A stretch of 64,000 bases of DNA, taken from contig JARYHS010008074.1 of assembly GCA_031002005.1 (NCBI GenBank), forward strand, positions 5,092,924 through 5,156,923. The letters are read 5' to 3'. Each line of letters begins with the position of its first letter. Positions within the stretch are counted from its first letter, which is position 1. Below are positions 1-11,166 of this stretch, piece after piece. The DNA comes from Vandiemenella viatica. Taxonomy: Eukaryota; Arthropoda; Insecta; Orthoptera; Morabidae. The translations under genes were made by a program, and so were the position numbers. The notes beneath the pieces are model-generated. The model did not search any database, was not told the origin of the DNA, and worked only from the letters and a program-made list of their open reading frames with translations.

Positions 1-1639
1 TTCAACTTCTTATGTCCTGGACACGAGAAATAAATAAATTACTAATAATAACTAAATTCCTTCTGCCTTCTGCTGTAACAAAAACATTCTGGTTCAGGCA
101 GCATTTCAACCAAACCACTATTTCTGCTAATATTGCCGCTACAAAATCAAACGATACGAACACATCTCAACACATTAAATGCTCTGGAACTACATTTCGA
201 GTAGTAACAGAATTTTCTATATCCCAATTCCTAATTAGTATATCATAAATTAATTTCATTATACACCTTACTAAATCACGAGCAATAAAAGTCATTTTAT
301 CGCGATGTAAATTTGACCAGCAATATTGACGACAGTAGAGAATTGTGGACTTTCCGTTGTACACTGGAAGTTAAAAGCATTTTAATATAAATTTTTTAAT
401 TACGTTACCTCAATAACTGTCATGAAGCTGACGACATAGTTCATGCGGCTGAATGTAGTTTCAGATGTATTTAGTATTTAATTTAATGTGTTAATAATAA
501 GTCAATTTTATTTCGCTATTCATGACGTCACTAACATACAATATAGTGAATGTATTAATGTGCGAGTGATAGAAGCTTTGATTTTCTAGCGGTAATTTTA
601 AAACGCAGCCTGGGCCAGAATGAGAACTGAAATATTATTAGTTATTTAAGCTTCTTTCATGAGTGCCATTTTAGTGACATCATGTATCGCTTTGTACCGA
701 TATTGTACCAAACGATCTATATTAAGCTTGGACGATTTAGCAGAACCATGTGGCGTTGCCCGAAGTAAATTTTTTAAATTTATCAATGTTTTATTCAGAT
801 AATGGAGTGGCGGACAAGCGGAGTGGTAATTCGCCGGTAGTCATTCAATTCTGTTTGTAGAGTGAGAAACCAATTATGAAGAAACAATCTATTACTACTT
901 TATCATTAAAATTTATGTTTTAGCGCAGAATTAATGGATCGAAACGAATGAACTATAGTAAACTGGTCTACAGGAAATTCAGTTGTTTCCACAGATAGAG
1001 AAACCATTACCACAATACCACTGTTCATTATGGATAAAAGAATCAATTACTTTTATACTTACTACTATAATATGTAAATTTCTGTTGATGGGACCAATAT
1101 GTCCTCAAAAAAAATCAATAGTCAAAGAGCAAATTAAGTTCTCTTTTTTTAAAGATTTTTTTCAGATATTCAATGCAAATCAAAATATTCATTTTTAGTA
1201 TTGCAATTTTACTAACGGAAATGAACGTTCTTGGGCCACTTAAGTGTTTATTTGCTGTTTGGATGTTAGTATTTTTTTGTTGTTGATATTTAGTCGATTC
1301 CATCTATGTATTTGTAATATTTTGACGTTTTGTGCTTCCATTAATTAAAACAATATTAATTTTTATTCGCGAGATGAAATTAGTAATTTTAACAGATGCT
1401 GGGTAAACGAAATTCAAATCTTTCAAAGAAATGTAAGAAAACTAGGGCTTTGAAAATAGCCAAAACCTAGGAGACAAATCCTCAATATTGTATATACGGA
1501 TATATTAAACTGAAAATACTTCTTACAAACAGAATATTTTTACTATTTTAAAAATTAAATGAAGTAGTTGTGGGACATAAATAGATTTTTGTTATTTTCT
1601 TGCAACATTTATTACTACTATTACTAACTTTTATTGAAT
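1..1639. other. AT-rich DNA, nothing recognised
   Basis: Only short reading frames without recognisable motifs occur on either strand. I see no terminal repeats, zinc knuckles, RT motifs or tRNA-like boxes. It is probably intergenic or intronic DNA with old decayed repeats. Confidence 0.5.
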
Positions 1640-1960
1640 CAATACGCCGGGAAAGTCTCCATTTACATATAAATTTTATGGTCGTATTGACCTGGTGACA
1701 AGGCTTCTTTACGTCTCCACAATCAGTCCCTTTCGTATCCTCTTAATGTAACCCAGTAATCCTACCGGACATAGAGGACCTACAGTTCAACACGGTATCA
1801 GAACCATGTGAGCATTCTGGCGTACTCCACATCACAGGTTGTGCCAGAGGTGAAGGTCAAGCTAAGAACCTATGATAATCCTCGCCGAGACTGGGATTCA
1901 AGCTGGGGACTTTTCCATCTCCAGTTGGACGCCCTAACCTCTGAGCAACGAAACCTCTCA
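1640..1960 (-). mobile_element. SINE-like repeat with tRNA-derived head
   Basis: Read on the minus strand, 1930-1947 gives an A-box-like run (TGCTCAGAGGTTAGGGCG) and 1894-1904 gives a B-box-like AGCTTGAATCC. The spacing is that of a tRNA-derived pol III promoter. The DNA from about 1880 down to 1640 would be the body. No poly-A tail or target duplication was identified, so the outer limits are guesses. A degenerate tRNA pseudogene is the alternative. Confidence 0.4.
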
Positions 1961-2361
1961 AGAAAATCTTATATTGCAACACTCTTCAACGCGGACCAAG
2001 TCGCGGGTAACTGCTAGTTTGTGTATAGTTTTCCAAATGCATATTTCAACATGAATCATTGAAAAATAGATAGTAATTTTAATGTCTCACTTGAATTGCA
2101 TGTGCAGCAGGGTGTCCCTTATTTTTAAATGTCAGTATTTTGTAACGCATAGTTCCTATTTTTTTCATTTTACCTAAAACACTCACAAATAAATTTTTAC
2201 ACCATTTTGAGAACTGTAAGCCGTGCCGACATGCACCGACTCAACTTTATATAAGTTACACAAGATTAGTGGCACGCCCCACGTTAATTTTTACTGTAAT
2301 TACAGTTATTTAATCGGTATCACGTACTAGTTTCTCTAGTAGATGATTTTAGGATTACAAA
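1961..2361. other. AT-rich gap, nothing recognised
   Basis: No motif, repeat end or reading frame of note was seen here. Confidence 0.4.
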
Positions 2362-3440
2362 GTGCTAGAAAGAACATATTTTTCTCAGGGGAGCCAAACT
2401 ACCAAATTTCAAGAGTTCAAACAGTCTTTAAAAACAGTTTTTAATATCCGCGAAGACAAATTGACTATAAGCGAAAGCTGTACACGTGTGTATTATATTC
2501 TGGAGAATATTAAGGAGACAGTTGAAAAAGAATGCAAGCAAATCTCCCATATTTTGTCAGCAAGGGGAAAAGGATTTCAAACGTCAAGTGTATAATGATT
2601 ATGGTATTGCACACACTTATGCCCCAAAAAGAATGTAAACAAAGGAGAGTAAAATATTCTTACAGCGACTGAGAGAGCCAGGGAGACCAGGTTGCTTGGT
2701 ATGTGTGTAAAAGTAGCCGAAAAAGAAGAAAGGCTAAAACAAATGAAAATAAATGAACAAAAAATACTTAAATATATATTGTCCAGCGGATAGACAAGCC
2801 CTTTAACGTTCTATGATTTGTTCCTGCTATCTGAAGAACTCAACCATAATTCTTCTAGTTCAGGAGAACATCAGGAGGAGTATTTAAAAAAGCCACTCGG
2901 AATAATTCAATCAGAATCTGCTGTAAAGCGCAGAAGAAAACAATATCATTACTCCTAAATTATTAGCTGCCTCGGATAGATGCCAGTTAAGTGTAAGAGA
3001 GTCAGCTTACGTTCTTCAAGTTATCGTGGAGACAGATGGATTTAGTACTGACGATTTTTCTTTAAACAAGTCTTCCAATCGACGAATGAGGGCACAAACG
3101 AGGAAAGAATGAGCAATAGCTATAATAACCGATTTTAAAATGACATGTCCCTAGGCGTGATCATTCAGTGGGATGGCAAATTGTTGCCTGGTATGGGCGT
3201 AACAAGTTCCAAAGAAGAACGACTGCCAATCGATATCATAATTACATTTCGTAATAGGGAACTACTACTTGTGACAAACACTATGGTGAAGTTGTTTTGA
3301 ATACTCTGGGTAAATGATAAAGTACAGATGATCTGCGACACAACTGCAGCTAACATTGGTCGTCTGAATGGTGCCTAGGCACTTCTAGAGCAAATTTTAG
3401 AAAGAAGGTTGATATTTTTGCATGACGGCATCAAATTGAT
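2362..3440 (+). pseudogene. transposase-like pseudogene, family uncertain
   Basis: Coding-like sequence with several stops and frame changes. Recognisable blocks are 2951-3112 (PKLLAASDRCQLSVRESAY...), 3162-3290 (IQWDGKLLPGM, then EERLPI), and 3319-3378 (KVQMICDTTAANIGRLNGA, then a stop). The D-T-T-A-x-N-x-G-R-x-N-G block followed by LLEQ resembles a transposase-like protein that I recall as dispersed in animal genomes, but I cannot assign it to a named superfamily. A 76-codon frame at 2362-2595 may be its N-terminal part. It is certainly non-functional. Terminal repeats were not found. Confidence 0.4.
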
Positions 3441-3859
3441 ATAAGTACTTTAAAAAATATATCAATGCCACAAAAATTGAGTAGTTGTTATATTGCAATT
3501 TGGCTGAATTAAAACAAAAAGCCTTCGTGTGATACGACTATAAGGAACTAATTAAGCTGTGAGTTATATTTTCCGATGGAGGTAGTGGCAAAGAGCTGTG
3601 CATCAAGCGTGATGTTTGAAAAGAGCCTTTTATTCACTCTACGTTTCCTGAGTTTTCAACTTAAACTGAGCAAGGAACGCAAAATGGTATATAAATTACA
3701 AAAGGAGAGTATATCTGACTTTGTAGAAAGGTACACTCCTCTGATGGCAGAAAAATCCGGCTCTATTTTGTATGGTATATAAAATTAGCTGTATTGTATG
3801 TACATTCCACATTATTTCGTATCTTTTGCAACTTGATTAATGCTTACCTACATTTTGTT
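3441..3859. other. unassigned stretch with one short frame
   Basis: A 68-codon plus-strand frame at 3576-3782 has charged, helical-looking content but no motif I recognise. It may continue either the transposase pseudogene before it or the Penelope-like remnant after it. Nothing firmer can be said. Confidence 0.3.
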
Positions 3860-4224
3860 TTATGAAAAACCACGGCGAATTTGTATCCGCGAGGAGAAAA
3901 CATTTTTTTTTCTTGGTTGAAAATTTAAAGGGCAGCGAAAGATAATATAGATAAGTCCACTTTTGCTGACCATATAATTAAAGAATAACATTCCCCATCC
4001 TCTATAGAAGAAAACCTTCAAATAATACAAATTGCTGACAAAGGGAAGAGAATGGATCTCCTTGAAGAGCTAGCTATAAATCTATATCCATGTCAGGAAA
4101 ATGCCAGACCACATATTAAATGAACAGAAAGGGCTCTCTAATAAATCTATCCCATATAATTTTTAGACTTATTTGTTAAATCCAGCACAGATTAAATAAT
4201 TGCAGGCCATCCATTATTCCCATA
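3860..4224 (+). pseudogene. Penelope-like element, C-terminal remnant
   Basis: Between about 3951 and 4090 the plus strand reads STFADHII, then a stop, then SSIEENLQIIQIADKGKRMD followed by LLEELAINLY. This pattern (an F-A-x-H-I/L block, then K-G-x-x-M-D-x-L-E-x-x-x-I) resembles the tail of the GIY-YIG endonuclease region of Penelope-like elements. At least one stop breaks it. The assignment is supported by a Penelope-style 3' tail at 5420-5458 on the same strand, beyond a nested DNA transposon. The catalytic GIY-YIG residues themselves are not visible, so this remains tentative. Confidence 0.35.
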
Positions 4225-4226
4225 TA

Positions 4227-4813
4227 CAGGGTGTTACAAAAAGGTACGGCCAAACTTTCAGGAAACATTCCTCACACACAAACAAATAAAATATGTTATT
4301 TGGACATGTGTCCGGAAACGCTTACTTTCCATGTTAGAGCTTATTTTATTACTTCTCTTCAGATCACATTAAAACATGGAATGGAAACACACAGCAACAG
4401 AACGTACCAGCGTGACTTCAAACACTTTGTTACAGGAAATGTTCAAAATGTCCTCCGTTAGCGAGGATACATGCATCCACCCTCCGTCGCATGGAATCCC
4501 CGATGCGCTGATGCAGCCCTGGAGAATGGCGTATTGTATCACAGCCGTCCACAATACGAGCACGAAGAGTCTCTACATTTAGTACCGGGGTGGAAGAACA
4601 TGGGGCCCAATCAAGACATCACCAACAATTCCTGCCCACACGTTCACAGAAAATCTGTGAATCAAGGAAGTACAGTACATACTAACGAAACTAAAATGAG
4701 CTCTAACATGGAAAGTAAGCGTTTCCGGACACATGTCCACATAACATATTTTCTTTGTTTGTGTGTGAGGATTGTTTCCTGAAAGTTTGGCCGTACCTTT
4801 TTGTAACACCCTG
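4227..4813 (-). mobile_element. Tc1/mariner-superfamily deletion derivative
   Basis: This 587-bp element has long terminal inverted repeats of about 115 bp (4227-4341 and 4699-4813), starting CAGGGTGTTACAAAAAGG and differing at only a few positions. It is flanked by TA dinucleotides at 4225-4226 and 4814-4815, the standard Tc1/mariner target duplication. The interior keeps pieces of the minus-strand transposase. The close match of the arms suggests it moved relatively recently with transposase supplied in trans. It sits inside what looks like a Penelope-like remnant. Confidence 0.9.
4430..4680 (-). pseudogene. mariner-type transposase fragments
   Basis: Two minus-strand pieces remain. Around 4579-4680 the sequence reads VNVWAGIVGDVLIGP, a block near the second catalytic region of a common insect mariner-type transposase. 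At 4430-4500 it reads SMRRRVDACILANGGHFEHF, ending in a stop at 4430-4432, which matches the conserved C-terminus of that family. The parts between, including the catalytic aspartates, are deleted, so no activity is possible. Frames differ between the pieces. Confidence 0.75.
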
Positions 4814-4815
4814 TA

Positions 4816-5419
4816 AAATTCTAAGTAAATACACTCATTCAGCCCCTTTCCGAAACAACCCCAACAAAATATTAACTAAGAAATACTATAATTCATCTAG
4901 ACTTAAATATTATGTGTAACGAATTTCATTATATTTCAGTTTATATTAATTTCAAATCTGTATAAAAATATAGATGTAATTTAAATTTTAAATTTATTAA
5001 CTATCAGTAATTTATATTAAAATACCTAGTTCATATCACTGTAATTTTTCATAGAACTTAACATTCAGTCTAATTCCATCTTTGGTGTCATGCAAAAATA
5101 TTTGTTCCTAAACATCTTTGCTACATCTATAATGAAGAAGCAACTTTCCGGCGTGCTCATAAGTTCTATTCTGAGTCTCGTAATAGTGCAGTTATCATCA
5201 GTGTTTGTTTAATAATGAGCCTCCACAGAAATGTATCATATCCTTTCTCCATTAAGAAGAATTCGTTTTCAAAAATTTCAGATATCCAATGTAAGTAATG
5301 TAATTGAAGTTAACCTTCATCAACCCTAAATTAAATTACTCTCACTCAATAAATGCTACTTTTCTGTTGTTATAGGACATATGCTCGCATTTAGACACTG
5401 CATACATTAAAAATGCAAA
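4816..5419. other. AT-rich stretch, possible Penelope-like 3' region
   Basis: No coding motif is visible. Its position between a Penelope-like coding remnant and a Penelope-style tail suggests it is old 3' untranslated sequence of the same element. This is inference. Confidence 0.3.
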
Positions 5420-5458
5420 CCATCTGATGATGAGAATTTTGCTCTAAACCGGTGATGG
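5420..5458 (+). ncRNA. decayed hammerhead-ribozyme-like motif
   Basis: The order is CCAT (5420-5423), CTGATGA (5424-5430), a small GAG/CTC stem, AAAC, CGGT, then G and ATGG (5455-5458). CCAT and ATGG are complementary as stem I, and CTGATGA plus (G)AAAC are the hammerhead core. Penelope-like elements are known to carry such minimal hammerheads with a very short stem III. Here the G before AAAC is a T and the expected cleavage base is G, so the copy is probably inactive. Confidence 0.45.
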
Positions 5459-5881
5459 TTAAATAAACTTAATAATAACAAATTGTGACTGGTTGCTGCT
5501 TTCAATATCTACACAAATAAAAGAAAGATCTTTTATCTGAACGACATAGCAGAAAGAACTGTAAAATTAATTCATGAGTTTCATCGTTTAATTACAGCCG
5601 ATGAAAAACGGAAACAATTTTCATGCAAAAACACCTAAACTTATATCCGTACTGTAAAAAAGACTTCCTAAAAATAAAATACCCCTCATGATTTTAATAA
5701 TTTTGTCTCACTAAAACTGAAGTATTATTTTTTGTTGTCTTGATTTCATAGTTAACCGAGAATTAAACAAAATTTTAATGATTTAGTCACGTATCAAAGG
5801 ATAGTCAAAATAAGTATTTTTTATAAACTTTCGAGTCTATTCGGCGCGGATTAACGTCATCGTAGGAGAATAAAATTTCTT

Positions 5882-5886
<5 letters not shown>

Positions 5887-5912
<26 letters not shown>
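5887..5912. repeat. poly(A) run, 26 nt
   Basis: An uninterrupted run of A. It could be the tail of an unrecognised plus-strand retrocopy, but no element body was identified upstream. Confidence 0.9.
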
Positions 5913-6469
5913 TAAGGGGTTATGCGTTTGAATTTTCGAAAATAAAAAATTTTGCTTTTGTAAGGTACACCCAAATGTGCAAGTATAATATTCATCATAA
6001 AAAAGGGGAGGGATTAAATCCGACGCCAACATGAACATGTTATTAACGCTTCATTTTTACAGGTACATGGTTATTTTAGTGAATACATTTAAAAGCAAAC
6101 TTGGTTTACACTCATAAAATGTCATCTCACATCACACACTAATAGGTTGGCAGCTAACCACACTTTACACATGACGTTGCCGAGTATTGTCGAGGACAGC
6201 TGGTGAAGTATGATAGAATTTATTTTTATTCATTCTTCCTAGAATGAGATTTCTTTTTCTCTCTCGATGAGGTGAGAGGAGTTTTGAAACTTTTTTATAA
6301 ACTTATTTACCTGACGATAAAAATATACAAAGCAGGGTTGCACTGGCGAAATGCATTTGGGGTAGTTTGATAGTGCACATTGGATACTCTTTTTGAACTT
6401 TGAAAACTTCATCGTATTATTCTAGATTTGTTTGACTTCCCCCAGATTTTTACTAACCAAAAACAACAC
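5913..6469. other. unassigned AT-rich DNA
   Basis: I recognise no reading frame, terminal repeat or tRNA-like box. It forms the left flank of the LTR retrotransposon that starts at 6474. Confidence 0.4.
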
Positions 6470-6473
6470 ACCT

Positions 6474-7335
6474 TGTAACGAACGCGTCTTGTGACCGCTA
6501 GTTACATTAATAAGCTATATGTTTATTATTTAAAATGTGGAATATTTTAGTGGGTATTTGGGCGCAGTGTACATTGTACGAGTGTGGAGCGGCAGATCTG
6601 AGGAATGCCAGCAGGCCGGTTCCTAGAATTAGCGAGGGGAGAATAGTGAGTGCCTAATGGAGGGGAGATTTGTGCTTGCCAGGTAGACAAACAGGGTGAT
6701 CGGCGAGAGTTTTCTGTTTTTGCATGTGGCACGACGAACGAGGGAAGAGATATTCGATGCCGGACAGCCAGCACGTTCAGACGATGTGATTTCTGGACTG
6801 TCTATTCGTGAGTGGGACTGTTGCTGCTGCCTGGATCCGGACACCCGCTATTTTGTTTGAGCAGATGAGCTCAGGCAAAGGACGACATCTGAGGAACTGT
6901 GCTACACTGGTCCATAGCAGAGAAGACCGTCATCCAATGTGTGGCGGCAGACATGTACATTCGGTAATTATACATCGCCAATGAAGGACACTGTGCTAGC
7001 TAGACTTTCAAGTTCATAGCATTGCCCAGCTACGACCCTGCAGATAAGAACTCTCATAGCCCGGAGCAAACATCTCTTTCAGAAGTGAAGTCAAAATGTT
7101 GGCTTCGTTTACTGTTTAATTTTTGTGTATTTTATATAAAATACCCTGGCGCCCACAAAAGGACAACTGATTATTTTTAACTAATTTGTTATATATGTCA
7201 TGTGATTAATTGAAATAAAACCATTTGTGATTTCTCGTATAAAGTATTCACGCAAGTTCTACCTTTCATGATAATAAAATAAAATAATAAAATTAATTAT
7301 AATTTTAAATCACGTAATGAGGTCAGAACGTTACA
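6474..7335 (+). repeat. 5' LTR
   Basis: 862 bp, TGTAACG...CGTTACA. It differs from the 3' LTR by a handful of substitutions and single-base indels, for example near the ATTTGG/GTTTGG and GGACAGCC/GGCCGGCC positions. Minus-strand frames inside it are non-coding by-products that recur in the other LTR. Confidence 0.95.
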
Positions 7336-7336
7336 A

Positions 7337-7354
7337 TGGCGAACCAAGTGGGGC
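7337..7354 (+). promoter_or_regulatory. primer-binding-site candidate
   Basis: TGGCGAACCAAGTGGGGC begins one base after the 5' LTR. The TGG start is what a tRNA 3' CCA end would pair with. The first five and last six bases agree with the tRNA-Lys type PBS I recall from other retroelements, while the middle differs. The tRNA assignment is therefore uncertain. Confidence 0.55.
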
Positions 7355-8018
7355 TTTTCGATTATTAATTGCAAAAATTAATTATGCTATGAACGAAAGA
7401 CAGCACTATGTCCTTGGCAACTTTCTTATTTTGTAGATAGAAAGTAGTTTGTATTACTTTGCGTAGTTAATGCATGTATAAATTCATGTTGTACTTGTTG
7501 ATCTTAGATGCAAGTTGGTTCTGCAATAAGATCATGATAAATTTATTTTGTGTGCATTGCGTGTGTTAAATAATAATTATCTTGTGTGACATGGGAATGT
7601 GCAATGGGTTTTGTCCAAACGCACTCAAATTCTGTTGTATTACGGCGTTGATAATTGTTGTGATGCTTTCTTTATGGCAATTGCAAGTAGTTGTCGAAAT
7701 ATTTGTGTGGATTTCGAGCCATATGTCCAGGGTAACGATATCCTTTCATATTTAAACCATTTTTCCGCGAAGGTATTTGATGAGTAAATTCTTCTTGTAA
7801 TTTTTCCATTGAAATTATAGAATGTGCTGTGGAATGTTCTTTGGGTTTGATTTTATTGTGCAATCGCGGATTTTATTGAGGCATTTTATTTGCAGATTAG
7901 TGTAAAGTCTTTCTGATGGTGTGTTCTGCAATCCTTATTTCTTTTCTTTGTTGTTGTGTATTGGAATATTCTTTGTGTGTCAACGAAATAGTTGAAAATA
8001 GCGTGAAGTTTTAAAGTA

Positions 8019-9671
8019 ATGCGCTTGAGATCCAGTACCATTATTAACATGTCGAAAGAAATCGTGGAAGGGTCAAATTTATCACAGGAGCCAGTACCCA
8101 CTGATTCAAATACGGATCATATCGGGGAAGACAATAATGTCGCAGAAATAGCGTATTCCACCCAATCACCCGTTGAATTAAGGCAGGAAAATTTGGAAAA
8201 TTTTCAGAATACCTCCAACATGAGTGCGAAAAAAGTCTCGGTGATTCCTGCATTGCAGACTCAGCAACACCAGATGAACGATATAGCGGCTTTATTAATG
8301 GAGAAATTTTCACAATTATCTGCTCAATTTACAACACAATTTCAAGAATCCAATGAAAAATTGTCTGAACTCTCAGTGCAAATGTCTAGTAAAATCGAGA
8401 GTCTTGAAAGAAAACAAGAAATGGCTCACAAAAGAATTGAAGAGCAATTTGCTACTTTTCGCGGAGAAATTGGCCGAGAAATAAATGATTTTAAAAAGGA
8501 AATTAGCTCTGAGATCACTCTTTTAAGCAAAGTCCAGACGGAGTTAAAGTCTTCCTGCAATGCCCTTGAGACCGACTAACAATGAAATTTGCCGTAAAGT
8601 AGAAGCGAATAAAAGTTCAATTGAACAAATACGCATCAGAAAACAGTGAACATTTAGGTCAGATTTCTGAGTTTGCTCATTCAATAAAAGATGGTGTTGA
8701 TGAAAATTTAGGTAAAATAAGATCCGAAGTTGGAAACCTTAAGAATTCTGTTGGACAAATGGAGGAAAGTCAAAAGAATCTAGAGACCTCACAGCGTAAT
8801 CTTGCTGCCGAAACGGAGGTAAAGTTACGTAATATGGAACGGAAACTAACCGAAAGGAATAACTCTGCTAGCAACAATGAACAATGTCAAGCTAGTTGTG
8901 CTCAGCTGTTTTCGGGAAATATCGAGTTAAAGCTTCCTAGATTTGGTTCCAAGGGGGGGAATAAACCCGAAAGCTTACCTCGAAGACCTTGAAAGATACT
9001 TTCAAATTAAAGCTGTTCCGGAGTCGGCAAAACTTTTAATCATTAGCCAGTCATTTTTTGAAGAAGATCGTTCATGGTTACAAGTAGCGTGTACTCCAGA
9101 TATGTCGTACGCACAGTTTAAGGAGTTGTTTTTGAATACTTTCTGGTCAGCAAAAATACAAAACCAAGCTAGGATACGATTTTATCAAGGAAAGTACGTG
9201 CCTAAGCCTGGTGATTCAATGGAAAGGTATGTGGAACGGTTAGTCGTAAAAAGTCGTTATTTTGACACAGTGATGCCGGACGCGGAGTTCATTGATGTAA
9301 TAAGCTCACATTTCAGCCCGGGGGTTCAAGAACACATCTCGCCTGTATATGTAAAGAATATCACTGATTTATTAGAAACACTGCGGAATCTAGATGCCAT
9401 AGGACAACGAGCGAGCCGTGAACAGTGCGCGGAAAATGTGCAGGACAATCGCTCTAATTCTCATGGCTACTTCCGGCCAAATAATCAGAATAACGGGCAA
9501 AGTTTCAAGGGAGGTAAAAATTGGAAGCAATCCCAATCTGGCGATAAGAAACCGTGGAAGACTGATGGTCAGCGGGATGGTCACGGGCAAACACGCGGGG
9601 GTTCGCCGGAGGTGAATGCTATTCTAACCGTCGATCCCGGCAATAACATTCAGAATGAAAGTGAAAATTAA
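8019..9671 (+). pseudogene. gag of the gag-only LTR element
   Basis: The structural Gag of a Ty3/gypsy-like element, in three frames. The first segment, 8019-8576, is 186 codons of mostly helical, heptad-rich sequence (likely coiled coil around residues 85-165). The second, about 8621-8960, continues the coiled coil. The third, about 8943-9671, carries a typical retrotransposon Gag core (SWLQ at the start, then a short F-x-Q-x-K-Y block and YVERLV) and a basic Gly/Asn/Gln-rich tail lacking a CCHC knuckle. Breaks lie near 8577 and at a G7 homopolymer near 8954-8961, which could equally be recent mutations or a programmed or sequencing slip. Gag would assemble particles in the cytoplasm. No downstream pol is present. 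Confidence 0.75.
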
Positions 9672-9789
9672 TTGAGAGTTGGTGCAGCACGTGAAACATC
9701 GCAGGGTGACCAATTAAAACAATGAGATTTCGCCGGGGATGCTGAGGGCTCTCCACAGTTTTGCCTTATTAATTTAACATACTGGCGAA

Positions 9790-9933
9790 ATGGCTGGTGT
9801 GGAGGATGAGGAGAATGATGCGGATATAGCAAGACCAAAGCATAATCAAACTTTCACTGTAGGGCAACGAGTATTATTACGCACCAGTCCACAATCATAC
9901 ACCAATAAGAAGCTTTTGCAAAGTTTATTATAA
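9790..9933 (+). pseudogene. integrase C-terminal scrap
   Basis: A 47-codon frame contains FTVGQRVLLRTSP and ends KKLLQSLL before a stop. A short F-x-V-G-x-x-V-L-L-R block is typical of the C-terminal domain of Ty3/gypsy integrases, where it precedes the GPY/F motif. It is all that remains of pol, so a deletion probably joined the end of gag (near 9671-9780) to the end of integrase. The 10-11.1 kb stretch up to the 3' LTR has no motif I can name. Confidence 0.5.
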
Positions 9934-11166
9934 TATATATATTCCATGCATGGTGAAAAGGATAATCTCAGTTAACAGTCACTTATTCACTAATGGAACC
10001 AATGACTTTAACCCCATAATTCACGAAACTTTAAAGAGTATTCTGATGATCACAAAGTTTTGGTACAGTCGCGCGAGGATCATTTGGTGCAACTTGTTTC
10101 TCTTGATAGTGACGATGGGCATATATGTGCCGGAAAAGGATAAAAACTTGCCGAGATAATATGTTGGGAGCTTGATTTCTGGCAGACAGAAGGATTCCAA
10201 TACGTTGGGGTACATTTACAGATAAATTTCTGGAACTTCACAGATGTTGTGTGGCATATCAAATCACCAAGTAGCCAAGGGAAAAGGATCTCCGAGGTAC
10301 TAGGTAGATAATATTTTATTTTGTTTTGTTCATAAGGAATTACGCGAATCAGCATTCCATGAACAAAATTCTTTTATGCCATAGAGCAAATGTACTTATA
10401 ACGTTGTCTTGGGAAATCGGGAAGTATACTGGAGCGGCATCCGCGTACACTTGATCGAGATCATGTTAATTTAAAAATCACGCGAGGTCTGTAACGAATG
10501 GAGATAAAAGGGGATGTAATTGTCATTTTTATATTCAAAGGATGGTGGCGGAAATCCATTACAAATACTTTGCTTCGCGGTGACATAGTAAGAAAATATT
10601 TGGAACAATCTTGCATTGCTTTGGACAACCCTGCACTTCATAGATGACTTCACTGCTTAAAAGTTTTTATTATTATTATTCAGATAGGATATGTTCTCTA
10701 CCAGTTTTATTCATTCATTATATGTTAAGATTGTGTTATCCTATGTGTTGAATATCTATGATGATCACAAATTATGATGTATTGCGCTATATTTACTAAG
10801 AATGGTGTCTAAGTTAAATTTTCAATTTGATATAAAATGTTATTGTGTTAGAACATCTATATCACTACAATAATTTGTTACTTATAAGGTTACATTTGAA
10901 ATGGTTATATTATGTATTTAAGGCTTGCACAAATCTACCCACAATCAGGGATGGGAGTAAGAAAAGTCTATGTACAAAGTAGCCAAGGGACATATGTTCG
11001 GTTGAATATTCATGTCGGTGGAACTTGTGATGGAATAGGTTAGAATAGGTTACCAGATTTATAATTACTGTTAAATTAATGGACGAGGAAGGAAAATTTG
11101 TATATTTCTTATTGTGAAAATTTAAATAAAACTAGTTTATTTAAATTTGCCGAACCAGGGGGAATA
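9934..11166. other. LTR element 3' internal region, no gene recognised
   Basis: Several short frames on both strands are present but none has membrane-envelope or enzyme motifs. A purine stretch (CCAGGGGGAATA) lies directly before the 3' LTR and may be a poorly conserved polypurine tract. Confidence 0.5.

Noticed and set aside
6547..6844. conserved minus-strand proteins (also at 11240-11571)
   Set aside because: They recur only because the two LTRs are near-identical; nothing suggests a gene.
9950..10355. envelope-like gene in the gag-only LTR element
   Set aside because: Frames are short, lack a signal peptide plus membrane anchor, and conflict between strands.
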